NCBI GenBank assembly: GCA_024639905.1
Contig: JAHEGE010000005.1
Location: 124,001 to 188,000 of the forward strand
Direction of reading: 5' to 3'
Source of the DNA: Gammaproteobacteria bacterium
GTDB taxonomy: Bacteria; Pseudomonadota; Gammaproteobacteria; Pseudomonadales; Pseudohongiellaceae
DNA length: 64,000 nucleotides
Shown: positions 45,359 to 53,533 of the stretch, one piece after another
Position numbering within the stretch: position 1 is the first letter of the stretch
Layout: the number at the start of each line of letters is the position of its first letter
The notes under the pieces: model-generated
The model's input: only the letters and a program-made list of their open reading frames with translations
The model's database searches: none
What the model was told of the DNA's origin: nothing
Position numbers and translations under genes: made by a program

Positions 45359-45895
45359 CTATTCGTCAGAATAGCGCGCGGAGTCTAGCTGCGAGGCTTT
45401 GTTGAACGCTTGTTTGGCATCGTCGAGGCGGTTAAGCCTTAGCGCAACGACGCCCAGGTTCTCATACGCGGCAGCCCTGCCAGCATAGCTCGTGTCGGCG
45501 ACCACCCTTAAAAGTTCATCGAACGCGTCATCAAAAGACTCAGTCTCAAATAACAACGCCGCGTAATTGTTGCGAATGCTCGCCGCAGCAGGTGCGGCCC
45601 GCAAGGCCTTTTCGAAATACGCTTTGGCCACCTCGGCATCGCCCTCGCGCTGCGCGATTAACGCCAATACCCCGAGGCTATCGGCCGCTTGAGAGTCGAA
45701 TTGCAGCGCGGTCTGGGCATATTTGCGCGCCAAGGCGACATCGTTGGCATCGAGATAGGCGAGCGCGAGATGCGAGTAATCACTGGCAGCTTGCTCCGCC
45801 GAGACCTCTGGTTTGAAATGCCCGGTGGTTGTCGTTATACAGGAGCCGAGCGTCGCGAAAGCCAGAGCGGCAGCGAACGCAGCTAGCGCTCTCAT
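45359..45895 (-). CDS. pilW: PilW/PilF-like TPR lipoprotein, short form
   Basis: Outer membrane lipoprotein with tetratricopeptide repeats; PilF/PilW pilots secretin multimers in type IV pilus assembly. A signal peptide with lipobox LGSC (around residue 19) precedes four TPR-like units (for example YSHLALAYLDANDVALARKYA and AAAYENLGVVALRLNRLDDA). At 178 residues it is about 70 shorter than typical PilF, ending at tandem stop codons. It overlaps rlmN by 4 bp (ATGA) and precedes rodZ, the conserved order. Confidence 0.85.
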   Translation of the reverse strand: MRALAAFAAALAFATLGSCITTTTGHFKPEVSAEQAASDYSHLALAYLDANDVALARKYAQTALQFDSQAADSLGVLALIAQREGDAEVAKAYFEKALRAAPAAASIRNNYAALLFETESFDDAFDELLRVVADTSYAGRAAAYENLGVVALRLNRLDDAKQAFNKASQLDSARYSDE

Positions 45896-47079
45896 CTGGG
45901 CGCACCCGCAGACGACGCGATGACGTCGCGCCGCGCCAAATGCCGACTGCTGCGCTTGGTCTGATCGGCAACATCGCCGACGAGTTGACCACAGGCTGCA
46001 CCAATGTCGTCGGCGCGCGTAGTCCTCACCGTCACCGTATACCCTGCCTGCTGCAGTATCTGCCTAAAATTCGTGATCGACGTACTGCTTGGACGCTTGT
46101 AGTCACTCAGAGAGAATGGATTGAAGGGGATGATGTTTATCTTGCACGGGAAATCGGCCAACAGCACGGCGAGTTCGCGCGCATGCTGACGATGATCGTT
46201 GACCCCTGCAATCAAGGTGTACTCGATTACTGGCACTCGCTTGTCGTTGAGGCTGGCCATATACCCTTTCACCGAATTGAGCAGCATAGCGATGGGGTAT
46301 TTTTTGTTTATCGGCACGATCTCACTGCGAAGTGCATCGTTAGGCGCGTGCAGCGAGACAGCGATGGAGGCATCGGTGAAATCTTTCAGCTTATCGATCG
46401 CGGGCACCACACCCGAGGTGCTAATCGTCACTTTGCGCTTGGACAGCCCATAAGCACTGTCCTCCATCATCAGGCTGAGCGCCTCCATTACCGGTTCGAA
46501 ATTAAGCAGCGGTTCGCCCATGCCCATCATCACTACATTGCTCACTGGCCTCTCGAGCACCCCGTCGAAACCGCCAAGTTTCTTATTAGCCCACCACAGC
46601 TGGCCGATTATCTCGGCGACCGTCAGATTGCTGTTGAAGCCTTGTTTACCGGTGGCACAAAACGAACAGTCCAGCGTGCAGCCCGCCTGAGAGGAGACGC
46701 AGAGCGTGCCGCGCCCTGACTCAGGAATATAGACCATCTCTACCCGGCTGCCGCTGGCAACCTCGATAATCCACTTATGCGAGCCATCTTCGGACTCGAA
46801 ATCCTCGACGATAGTCGGCAGCACGATAACCGCATCCGCCGCGAGCTTGTCACGCAGCGACTTACTGATATCCGTCATGGCTTGGATATCGGTGACGCCG
46901 CGCTGATGAATCCACTTGAGCACCTGAGCGGCACGGAAAGGCTTCTCGCCGCGCGCCTCAAAATACTCACGCAGCCGAGCGAGGCTCATGCCTGCCAGGT
47001 TAGCCTTAGCGGCGGCGGATTGAGGGGTTGGTGTGGGGGTTGGTTTGGGGATCAATGTGGGTGTCGTTGCCAGCGTCAT
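45892..47079 (-). CDS. rlmN: Dual-specificity RNA methyltransferase RlmN
   Basis: Radical SAM enzyme methylating A2503 of 23S rRNA and A37 of some tRNAs. The 4Fe-4S motif is CTLDCSFC (CxxxCxxC), the FESEDGSHKWIIE and GMGEPLLNF segments are typical, and the resolving cysteine lies in GAACGQLVGD. An odd N-terminus, TPTLIPKPTPTPTP, precedes the usual first helix; Met31 would be the only alternative start and would trim it. Located between ndk and pilW in the standard order. Confidence 0.96.
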   Translation of the reverse strand: MTLATTPTLIPKPTPTPTPQSAAAKANLAGMSLARLREYFEARGEKPFRAAQVLKWIHQRGVTDIQAMTDISKSLRDKLAADAVIVLPTIVEDFESEDGSHKWIIEVASGSRVEMVYIPESGRGTLCVSSQAGCTLDCSFCATGKQGFNSNLTVAEIIGQLWWANKKLGGFDGVLERPVSNVVMMGMGEPLLNFEPVMEALSLMMEDSAYGLSKRKVTISTSGVVPAIDKLKDFTDASIAVSLHAPNDALRSEIVPINKKYPIAMLLNSVKGYMASLNDKRVPVIEYTLIAGVNDHRQHARELAVLLADFPCKINIIPFNPFSLSDYKRPSSTSITNFRQILQQAGYTVTVRTTRADDIGAACGQLVGDVADQTKRSSRHLARRDVIASSAGAPR

Positions 47080-47173
47080 GACGAATCAGTCTCCTAGCAG
47101 AACCCTAACCACGGGCCTACCGAGCGTAGGCCACGCGAGCCGCCGAGGGGCGACTGCGCGGAACTACAATCAA

Positions 47174-47596
47174 TTATGAACAGATTTCTTCGGCCTTGAA
47201 GAAATAGCTTACTTCACGCGCCGCAGACTCAACCGAGTCGGAGCCGTGAACGGCATTGGCGTCGATAGAGACAGCGAAGTCAGCGCGAATGGTTCCCGCT
47301 TCGGCTTCGGCTGGGTTGGTGGCTCCCATTAGCTCGCGATTCTTGAGTACCGCACCTTCGCCTTCCAAGACCTGAACCATCACAGGGCCCGAGGTCATGA
47401 ATGCGATGAGATCGCCGAAAAAGCCACGCTCTTTGTGCTCAGCGTAGAAACCGCCTGCGAGCGCGTCATCGAGCTGAATCATCTTGGCAGCAACGACCTT
47501 GAGGCCCGCCTTCTCGAAACGGCTGTAAATTTCGCCGATCACGTTTTTTGCAACAGCGTCGGGCTTAATTATGGACAGTGTACGTTCAGTCGCCAT
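47174..47596 (-). CDS. ndk: Nucleoside diphosphate kinase
   Basis: Transfers the gamma-phosphate between nucleoside tri- and diphosphates through a phosphohistidine. 140 residues, the normal length. It starts [18 protein letters not shown], and the catalytic histidine is in [12 protein letters not shown]. It stands between iscX and rlmN, as in other gammaproteobacteria. Its upstream spacer (47597-47767) holds a TATAAT-like element inside a GCGCGTATAATGCGCGC palindrome, a likely promoter. Confidence 0.97.
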   Translation of the reverse strand: MATERTLSIIKPDAVAKNVIGEIYSRFEKAGLKVVAAKMIQLDDALAGGFYAEHKERGFFGDLIAFMTSGPVMVQVLEGEGAVLKNRELMGATNPAEAEAGTIRADFAVSIDANAVHGSDSVESAAREVSYFFKAEEICS

Positions 47597-47767
47597 GAGG
47601 ATTCCTGTAGTCTCTTTTCAGTAAAGTTATAGTGGTAATCGGGGCAAAAAGCGCGTTTTAGACAGCAATTGTCACTCATGCGTTTTTTGTCGAGCGCGCA
47701 TTATACGCGCATTTACACGCTTTTTATAGGGTTTTTAACCACCTGCTCGCGCCCCTCTCCTCGACAC

Positions 47768-47971
47768 CTAGACTTCAGCCTCTTCTATCCATGCAGCTTG
47801 AATCGCTTCTAGCACCTTCTCGCCACTGCGCTCCGGGTCGTCATCAAACTCCTCGAGCGCACAGACCCAGCGGTGCAAGTCGGTAAAACGCACATATTGA
47901 GGATCAACTTGGGGGTGTTCGTCGAACAACGCCATCGCGATCTCACTTACATCGGTCCAACGCAAATTCAT
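47768..47971 (-). CDS. iscX: Fe-S assembly protein IscX (YfhJ)
   Basis: A small acidic protein of 67 residues that binds IscS and iron and tunes Fe-S cluster assembly. It starts MNLRWTDVSEIAMALFDEHP; the conserved RFTDLHRWVCALEEFDDDP segment is intact, and the length equals that of E. coli IscX. Last gene of the isc cluster, 48 bp after fdx. Confidence 0.95.
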   Translation of the reverse strand: MNLRWTDVSEIAMALFDEHPQVDPQYVRFTDLHRWVCALEEFDDDPERSGEKVLEAIQAAWIEEAEV

Positions 47972-48019
47972 TTCTAACTCCTTGTTTATTAGGCCTTATA
48001 AGCCTTTTTTTTGTCTCGC

Positions 48020-48358
48020 CTAGTGATTCTCAGAGACCATATTAATCGTGTACTTGGGGATTTCAATCACGAGATCGCGAGTGCCGACTTTGGCCTGACA
48101 GCTTAGCCGCGATTCAGGCTCCAAACCCCATGCCTTATCGAGATAATCCTCTTCGTTCTCTTCGGCCTCTTCGAGGCTATCGAAGCCCTCGCGCACGATG
48201 ATGTGACACGTGGTGCAGGCGCAGGACTTCTCGCAGGCGTGCTCGATGTCTATATTGTGGGCCAGCGCCGAATTCAAAATCGTCTCGTCGGCGTCCGCCT
48301 CGATGACCACCCCTTCTGGGCAGATCGTCTCATGCGGCATGAATGTCAGTTTGGGCAT
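48020..48358 (-). CDS. fdx: ISC-type [2Fe-2S] ferredoxin
   Basis: Supplies electrons for Fe-S cluster assembly on IscU. 112 residues from ATG 48358 (MPKLTFMPHE). The 2Fe-2S ligands follow the adrenodoxin-type pattern: C42-x5-C48-x2-C51 in HACEKSCACTTCH and C87 in RLSCQAKVG. The longer frame to 48499 overlaps hscA and was rejected. The C-terminus ends in ENH, close to the E. coli protein. Confidence 0.96.
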   Translation of the reverse strand: MPKLTFMPHETICPEGVVIEADADETILNSALAHNIDIEHACEKSCACTTCHIIVREGFDSLEEAEENEEDYLDKAWGLEPESRLSCQAKVGTRDLVIEIPKYTINMVSENH

Positions 48359-48440
48359 AAAGCCTCTCCCTTCGCTAATTAACGGCGGCAGACGCAATTT
48401 TCGCCCGCCAATAAGTTTAGTGTGAAAATAGTGCCTGCGC

Positions 48441-50294
48441 CTACTCTGACTCGACCCGATCAATAGATTCGCCCTGCAAGGCGCGCCCGATATGTGCATC
48501 CATTCTTCGCGCGGCGAAATCTCCGCTTATCCGATTAAGCGTCTCAGTTAATTGAACCAACTGCGCACTCGTCCCGGACTCGAGCGCCTCGGCAAGTGCT
48601 GCCACCGCCTCGTCTATGCGTTGTCCCTCACCTTCTTCCAGCAGGTGCGCATCGACTCCCACGGCTGCGGCGATCGCGTCTATCAACTGCACCGCGTCCA
48701 CCTTCGCCTCCTGCAGGGAACGCAGTTCCATATCCGCGCGGGCGTTAGCCTGTGATGACTGCAACATGTCCTCGATAGTAGCAGCCTCGAGCCCATAGCT
48801 CGGCTTCACCTGAATCTCTGCCTTTGCGCCGGTAAGCGTCTCTTCTGCGCTGACACTCAATATGCCGTCGGCATCGACCTGAAAGGTCACGCGTATCTTC
48901 GCAGCGCCCGCCACCATAGGCGGAATGCCGCGTAGCGTGAATCGCGCCAGCGAACGGCAATCTGCCACCGCCTCGCGCTCGCCCTGCATTACATGCAAAG
49001 CCATCGCCGTCTGCCCGTCTTTGAATGTCGTAAACTCTTGCGCGCGCGACACGGGGATCGTCGTATTACGCGGAATGATCTTCTCGACCAATTCACCCAT
49101 GGTTTCGATACCCAGCGACAAGGGCGTCACGTCGAGCAACAGGAAATCAGAATCGCTCTTATTGCCGATCAGCACATCTGCCTGAATACCGGCGCCTACG
49201 GCTACCACGCGATCTGGGTCGATACTGGTTAGCGGTTCGCGGCCAAACAACTCGGCAACCGCTTCACGCACAGCCGGCATTCGCGTTGAACCGCCTACGA
49301 GTACGACGTTGTCGATCTCATCGAGACCCAACTTGGCATCACGCAGCGAACGACGACACAGTAACATCGCGCGACTTAGCAGCTCCTTGGCGAGGGTGGC
49401 AAACTGCTCACGGCTGAGACTGTGAGGATTAGACCCAAGCGCGAATTCGACAGTAGCATCAGTGCTGAGCTGGTGCTTCAGAGAGTTCGCTAACTGCAAA
49501 AGCTCCCCTTCACTGTGTTTATCGGCGCCAGGCTGCTTGGCCAACCAAGCGGCAAGCAGACGATCGAAATCGTCGCCACCTAGGTTCGTGTCTCCTCCCG
49601 TCGCCAACACTTCGAAGACGCCGCGAGTGAGACTTAAGATCGAGACATCGAAAGTCCCGCCACCTAGGTCGAAGACCACTATATTGCCTTGATCTGCGGA
49701 ATCCAGCCCGTAGGCGACCGCCGCCGCGGTTGGCTCGTTTAGCAGCCGCAACACTTTGAGGCCGGCTGCCTCCGCTGCGTCTTTGGTTTGTTGCCGCTGG
49801 GCGTCATTAAAATACGCAGGCACTGTGATCACAGCGCCTTCGAGCTGGCCTTTGAGCGCGTCTTCGGCCCGAGCCTTCAGCGCACTGAGAATGTCTGCCG
49901 ACACCGCGACCGGATCTTTGCTACCCGCTCGGGTCATCACCGCAGGAGCGGTATCGGCGCGCGTCGAATCGAATTCGTAAGGAAGATAGTGGCCGATCGC
50001 ACGCAGCTCACTCAGGCTTTTTCCGAGCATGCGCTTTGCAGAAACAATGGTGTTGGGCGCGTCAATGAGTGCACGAGCCTTGGCCGCAGTCCCGACTACG
50101 ATTTCGCCGTCGGTAGCATAATGCACGACCGAGGGCAGCAGGTGCTCACCCTGCGCATCCGGCAAAGACTCAACTTTGAGCCCGCAGCGGGCCGAGACCA
50201 GCGAATTGGTTGTACCGAGGTCTATGCCCACGGCCAGCCGGTGCATCTGCCGGGCAGGCTTGCCGCCGGGCTCCTGAATTTGTAATAGCGCCAT
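48441..50294 (-). CDS. hscA: Fe-S protein assembly chaperone HscA
   Basis: Hsp70-type ATPase that, with HscB, releases Fe-S clusters from IscU (recognition of its LPPVK motif). 617 residues: ATPase domain starting VGIDLGTTNSLVSAR, with the DLGGGTFDVSIL phosphate loop and VLVGGSTRMPAVREAV, then a substrate-binding domain (DVTPLSLGIETMG ... RNTTIPVSRAQEFTT) and a helical lid. Length and motifs are standard. It lies between hscB and fdx. Confidence 0.97.
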   Translation of the reverse strand: MALLQIQEPGGKPARQMHRLAVGIDLGTTNSLVSARCGLKVESLPDAQGEHLLPSVVHYATDGEIVVGTAAKARALIDAPNTIVSAKRMLGKSLSELRAIGHYLPYEFDSTRADTAPAVMTRAGSKDPVAVSADILSALKARAEDALKGQLEGAVITVPAYFNDAQRQQTKDAAEAAGLKVLRLLNEPTAAAVAYGLDSADQGNIVVFDLGGGTFDVSILSLTRGVFEVLATGGDTNLGGDDFDRLLAAWLAKQPGADKHSEGELLQLANSLKHQLSTDATVEFALGSNPHSLSREQFATLAKELLSRAMLLCRRSLRDAKLGLDEIDNVVLVGGSTRMPAVREAVAELFGREPLTSIDPDRVVAVGAGIQADVLIGNKSDSDFLLLDVTPLSLGIETMGELVEKIIPRNTTIPVSRAQEFTTFKDGQTAMALHVMQGEREAVADCRSLARFTLRGIPPMVAGAAKIRVTFQVDADGILSVSAEETLTGAKAEIQVKPSYGLEAATIEDMLQSSQANARADMELRSLQEAKVDAVQLIDAIAAAVGVDAHLLEEGEGQRIDEAVAALAEALESGTSAQLVQLTETLNRISGDFAARRMDAHIGRALQGESIDRVESE

Positions 50295-50318
50295 AAGATT
50301 CTCTGTCGAGGGGGCAGA

Positions 50319-50849
50319 CTAGTACCCTAACCTCTGCTCCTCGCTCGCTTCGATCTCTTGGAATAATTTGTAGAGAAACTGCAGCTCGTGGAAAACGCGC
50401 TTCGTTGCGCTGAATTCCTCAGCCTCTAACGCCGCTACGAACGCCGCCTCACGCACTTCGATACGAGCGCCTATCTCCTGTTTAAGTGCCGCCAACGGGG
50501 CCAAACCGTCTTCACCAGCCGGTGCTTCGGCGACAGACTCGCGCAGCTGCATCTGCTCAAATAGCACCGCGGGATCGAGGTCCGACTGCGATACTGCCTC
50601 GACATCGATACCTGCTAAGCGCAACAAGTAGCCTGCGCGAGCGAGTGGCGATTTGAGGGTAGCGAAGGCGTCATTAAGCAGGCTGCTGCGCTGCACCGCG
50701 GCGAGCTTCGCCGCCTCATCGCCCGCGGCGACTTTGTCCGGATGACTGGCCGCTTGCAACGCGCGGAAGTTCGCGGTCAGCGCAGGCTTATCTACCGCGA
50801 AGCTGCGGGGCAGTGAGAAGAGGGAGAAAAAATCTTCGGCCGGGTGCAT
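50319..50849 (-). CDS. hscB: Fe-S assembly co-chaperone HscB
   Basis: J-domain co-chaperone that delivers IscU to HscA and stimulates its ATPase. 176 residues from ATG 50849 (MHPAEDFFSLFSLPRSF). The J-domain motif is HPDKV, and the C-terminal three-helix IscU-binding domain follows (LAPLAALKQEIGARIEVREA). The longer frame to 50888 was rejected because its first 13 residues are not family-like. Spacing to hscA is 24 bp. Confidence 0.95.
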   Translation of the reverse strand: MHPAEDFFSLFSLPRSFAVDKPALTANFRALQAASHPDKVAAGDEAAKLAAVQRSSLLNDAFATLKSPLARAGYLLRLAGIDVEAVSQSDLDPAVLFEQMQLRESVAEAPAGEDGLAPLAALKQEIGARIEVREAAFVAALEAEEFSATKRVFHELQFLYKLFQEIEASEEQRLGY

Positions 50850-50917
50850 GATCCTTTGCCTAACTAAAACGGGTGGCCATTGTCGCATTCAAGCGCGCGG
50901 GGTGACAGGGTTGGTCG

Positions 50918-51241
50918 CTAGACGCTGAAGCTCTCCCCGCAGCCACACTCGCCTTTGGCGTTGGGGTTAACGAATTCGAACCCTTCATTCACGCCGTGTT
51001 TGACGTAGTCCATCTCGGTGCCATCGATGTAGAGCAGGCTCTTGGGGTCGACTACAATTTTGACCCCAGCCTCTTCAAACACCTGGTCGCCGACTTCGAG
51101 TTTGTCGACAAACTCGAGGACATAGGCCATGCCAGAACAACCGGTCGTCTTGACCCCCACGCGGATGCCAATGCCGTGACCGCGGCCGTCCATCTGCGCG
51201 GCAACATGCTGCGCAGCCGCGGGGGTGATCGTAATCGCCAT
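50918..51241 (-). CDS. iscA: Iron-sulfur cluster assembly protein IscA
   Basis: A-type carrier that passes Fe-S clusters to target enzymes. 107 residues with the three conserved cysteines: one in [14 protein letters not shown] and the pair in the C-terminal CGCGESFSV. Length and motifs match E. coli IscA. It lies 6 bp after iscU. Confidence 0.97.
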   Translation of the reverse strand: MAITITPAAAQHVAAQMDGRGHGIGIRVGVKTTGCSGMAYVLEFVDKLEVGDQVFEEAGVKIVVDPKSLLYIDGTEMDYVKHGVNEGFEFVNPNAKGECGCGESFSV

Positions 51242-51247
51242 AGCTAC

Positions 51248-51631
51248 TTACGCTCCGCGCTTCGCTTTCACGTCGGCAATCGCCGCCTTAATCGCGTCTT
51301 CGGCGAGCACTGAGCAGTGAATCTTCACTGGCGGCAAGCCTAATTCTTCGGCGATATCGGAATTCTTGATTGCGGTCGCCTCGTCTAGCGTTCGACCTTT
51401 CACCCATTCGGTGAGCAGCGAACTCGACGCGATCGCCGAACCACAACCGTAGGTCTTGAACTTTGCATCTTCGATGACTCCCGCATCGCTGACCTTAATC
51501 TGCAGACGCATCACGTCACCACAGGCTGGCGCACCAACCATACCGGTGCCTACATTGAGGTCGGCGTCGTCCATCTTGCCGACGTTGCGCGGGTTTTCGT
51601 AGTGATCGATGACCTTTTCTGAATAAGCCAT
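51248..51631 (-). CDS. iscU: Iron-sulfur cluster scaffold protein IscU
   Basis: Scaffold on which IscS-derived sulfur and iron are assembled. 127 residues with ligands C37 in GAPACGDVM, the Cys of YGCGSAIASSS and the Cys of KIHCSVLAEDA. The HscA-recognition motif LPPVK is present just before it. Starts MAYSEKVIDHYENPRNVG. Second structural gene of the operon, 24 bp after iscS. Confidence 0.98.
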   Translation of the reverse strand: MAYSEKVIDHYENPRNVGKMDDADLNVGTGMVGAPACGDVMRLQIKVSDAGVIEDAKFKTYGCGSAIASSSLLTEWVKGRTLDEATAIKNSDIAEELGLPPVKIHCSVLAEDAIKAAIADVKAKRGA

Positions 51632-51655
51632 AACTGACTCCTCGTTATAAAATTT

Positions 51656-52870
51656 TTAGTGGGCAGCCCATTGAATCTTGCTGATGTCGACGCCGTCTTT
51701 GTACATATCCCAGAGGGGCGAGAGTTCGCGCAACTTGCCCACTGCCTCTTTCACTTTTTCAATCGTGTAATCGATCTCTTCGTCGGTCGTGAAACGGCCG
51801 ATCGTCATGCGCAGCGAGCTGTGTGCGAGTTCATCGTTAAGGCCGATGGCACGCAGCACATAGGAAGGCTCGAGGCTCGCCGAGGTGCAGGCAGACCCAG
51901 AGGACACGGCGAGGTTACGCAGCGCCATCATTAACGACTCGCCTTCAACGAAGTTGAAACTGATATTGAGGTTGGCCGCGACGCGATGATCGAGATCACC
52001 ATTCACATACACCTCTTCCATGTCTTTGAGGCCTTCAAGCAGACGATTACGCAGCTTCAGGATGCGCGCGTTGTCTGCGTCCATCTCGGTCTTGGCTAGA
52101 TGAAAAGCCTCGCCCATGCCAACGATCTGGTGCGTTGCGAGCGTACCGGAACGCATGCCGCGTTCATGACCGCCTCCGTGCATCTGCGGCTCAATGCGCA
52201 CGCGCGGCTTGCGGCGAACGAACAAGGCACCGATGCCTTTAGGGCCATAAGTCTTATGCGCGGTAAGCGACATAAGATCGACCTGCATAGCTTCTAGGTC
52301 GATGGGCAACTTGCCTGTGCTTTGCGCGGCATCGACGTGGAAGATCACGTTGTGTTCACGAGTGACCTTGCCGATCGCCTCGAGGTCGTTAATCACGCCA
52401 ATCTCGTTGTTCACATGCATTAGCGAGACGAGGATAGTGTCTGGACGAATCGCCGCGGCGACCGCCGCGGCAGAAACAATGCCGCTCTTGTCTGGATCGA
52501 GGTATGTGACTTCAAAGCCTTCGCGCTCGAGCTGGCGACAGCTATCAAGCACCGCCTTGTGTTCGATTTTCGACGTAATAAGGTGTTTGCCCTTCTTACT
52601 GTAGAAATGCGCAGCACCCTTGATTGCCAAGTTATCGGACTCGGTGGCGCCTGAAGTCCACACGATCTCGCGCGGGTCGCAGTTAAGGAGATCTGCCACC
52701 TGCTTGCGTGCATTCTCCACCGCTTCTTCCGCCTTCCAACCAAACTTGTGCGAGCGCGAAGCAGGATTACCGAAATTCGCCTCGAGCGTCAGGCATTCTG
52801 CCATCTTTGCCGCGACACGTGGATCGACCGGTGAGGTGGATGAATAGTCTAGATAGATCGGGAATTGCAT
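51656..52870 (-). CDS. iscS: Cysteine desulfurase IscS
   Basis: PLP enzyme converting cysteine to alanine plus enzyme-bound persulfide for Fe-S and tRNA thiolation pathways. 404 residues, starting [19 protein letters not shown]. The PLP lysine is in [12 protein letters not shown], and the active cysteine loop is [17 protein letters not shown]. The C-terminal KIQWAAH resembles the IscU-contacting tail. It lies 56 bp after iscR. Confidence 0.98.
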   Translation of the reverse strand: MQFPIYLDYSSTSPVDPRVAAKMAECLTLEANFGNPASRSHKFGWKAEEAVENARKQVADLLNCDPREIVWTSGATESDNLAIKGAAHFYSKKGKHLITSKIEHKAVLDSCRQLEREGFEVTYLDPDKSGIVSAAAVAAAIRPDTILVSLMHVNNEIGVINDLEAIGKVTREHNVIFHVDAAQSTGKLPIDLEAMQVDLMSLTAHKTYGPKGIGALFVRRKPRVRIEPQMHGGGHERGMRSGTLATHQIVGMGEAFHLAKTEMDADNARILKLRNRLLEGLKDMEEVYVNGDLDHRVAANLNISFNFVEGESLMMALRNLAVSSGSACTSASLEPSYVLRAIGLNDELAHSSLRMTIGRFTTDEEIDYTIEKVKEAVGKLRELSPLWDMYKDGVDISKIQWAAH

Positions 52871-52926
52871 GTTTTACTCCAAATACTGCTAGTTACGATA
52901 CAGACACCGCGGCGGTTCTCTCGAGC

Positions 52927-53403
52927 CTAGCCCGCCAGCGCGCCCGACATCTCGGTGACGATAATCTGACGCCTGTCTTGGCTCTCAGAGATGCTCTTCA
53001 CTTCATTCTTTGCCACGAGGTCGGCGAGGCTTATGCCCTCGAGGAACTCGTGTATTTGCTCGCTCAGGTCCGCCCAAAGGTAATGGGTAAGGCAGGTCTC
53101 GCCGCCTTGGCAATCGCCCGAGCCCTGGCATTTTGTGGTGTCGACAGACTCGTCAACCGCGTCAATGATCTGCGCAATAAATATCTCGCCTGATCCGCGC
53201 TTTAGCGCATAGCCGCCGCCAGGACCACGCACACTGCTCACTAACGCGCTGCGGCGCAGCTTAGAAAACAGCTGTTCGAGATAAGACAGCGAGATCGCCT
53301 GCCGCGATGAAATATCGCTTAAGCTCACCGGGCCTTGATCTTTATGCAAGGCGAGGTCTAGCATCGCGGTTACCGCATACCGGCCCTTCGTCGTTAAGCG
53401 CAA
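52927..53403 (-). CDS. iscR: Fe-S cluster-responsive transcriptional regulator IscR
   Basis: Rrf2-family regulator that represses isc when it carries a 2Fe-2S cluster. 158 residues with a winged helix ([18 protein letters not shown]) and ligands C92, C98, C104 and H107, exactly the E. coli spacing. The frame begins at TTG 53403, giving MRLTTKGRY as in other IscR. No good Shine-Dalgarno serves this TTG; the ideal GGAGG-ccgtt-ATG at 53417 starts a 7-codon frame (MRLLSCA) that overlaps the iscR start. Its promoter carries a matching IscR operator. Confidence 0.93.
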   Translation of the reverse strand: MRLTTKGRYAVTAMLDLALHKDQGPVSLSDISSRQAISLSYLEQLFSKLRRSALVSSVRGPGGGYALKRGSGEIFIAQIIDAVDESVDTTKCQGSGDCQGGETCLTHYLWADLSEQIHEFLEGISLADLVAKNEVKSISESQDRRQIIVTEMSGALAG

Positions 53404-53417
53404 GAGAGTAACCGCAT
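53394..53417 (-). CDS. Candidate 7-codon leader peptide overlapping the iscR start
   Basis: ATG 53417 has a textbook Shine-Dalgarno (GGAGG at 53423-53427, 5-nt spacing) and encodes MRLLSCA before TAA 53394-53396. The iscR TTG (53403) lies inside it in another frame, so ribosomes ending at the TAA could re-initiate on iscR. Its first three codons repeat the MRL start of iscR. Translation is not shown. Confidence 0.35.
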   Translation of the reverse strand: MRLLSCA

Positions 53418-53449
53418 AACGGCCTCCATATTCCTACAAAAGTGGGCGA

Positions 53450-53482
53450 ATTATCGAATACCCTACTGAATTAGTCAAGATT
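53450..53482 (-). promoter_or_regulatory. iscR promoter with IscR type-1 operator
   Basis: On the minus strand TTGACT (53473-53478) and GATAAT (53450-53455) are separated by exactly 17 bp, a strong sigma-70 promoter. Overlapping the -35 and spacer, 53458-53482 read on the plus strand as ATACCCTACT-gaatt-AGTCAAGATT, a close match to the type-1 IscR site ATASYYGACT-N5-AGTCRRSTAT (three mismatches counted by eye). This predicts autorepression of the isc operon by holo-IscR. Confidence 0.72.
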
Positions 53483-53533
53483 AGCTCAGACACGTGCATG
53501 CCCTTGCCACACCCCTCTCACAGGACTCCCTAC

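Noticed and set aside
43692-45935. Shared 14-mer GACGCGATGACGTC near the 3' ends of ispG and rlmN
   Set aside because: Both encode an Asp-Val-Ile-Ala-Ser-Ser-type tail in GC-biased codons; two occurrences in coding sequence are probably coincidence.
47972-48019. Possible terminator (AGGC...GCCT then eight T) between fdx and iscX
   Set aside because: The stem is only 4 bp and the T-run is on the plus strand, while the surrounding genes are on the minus strand.
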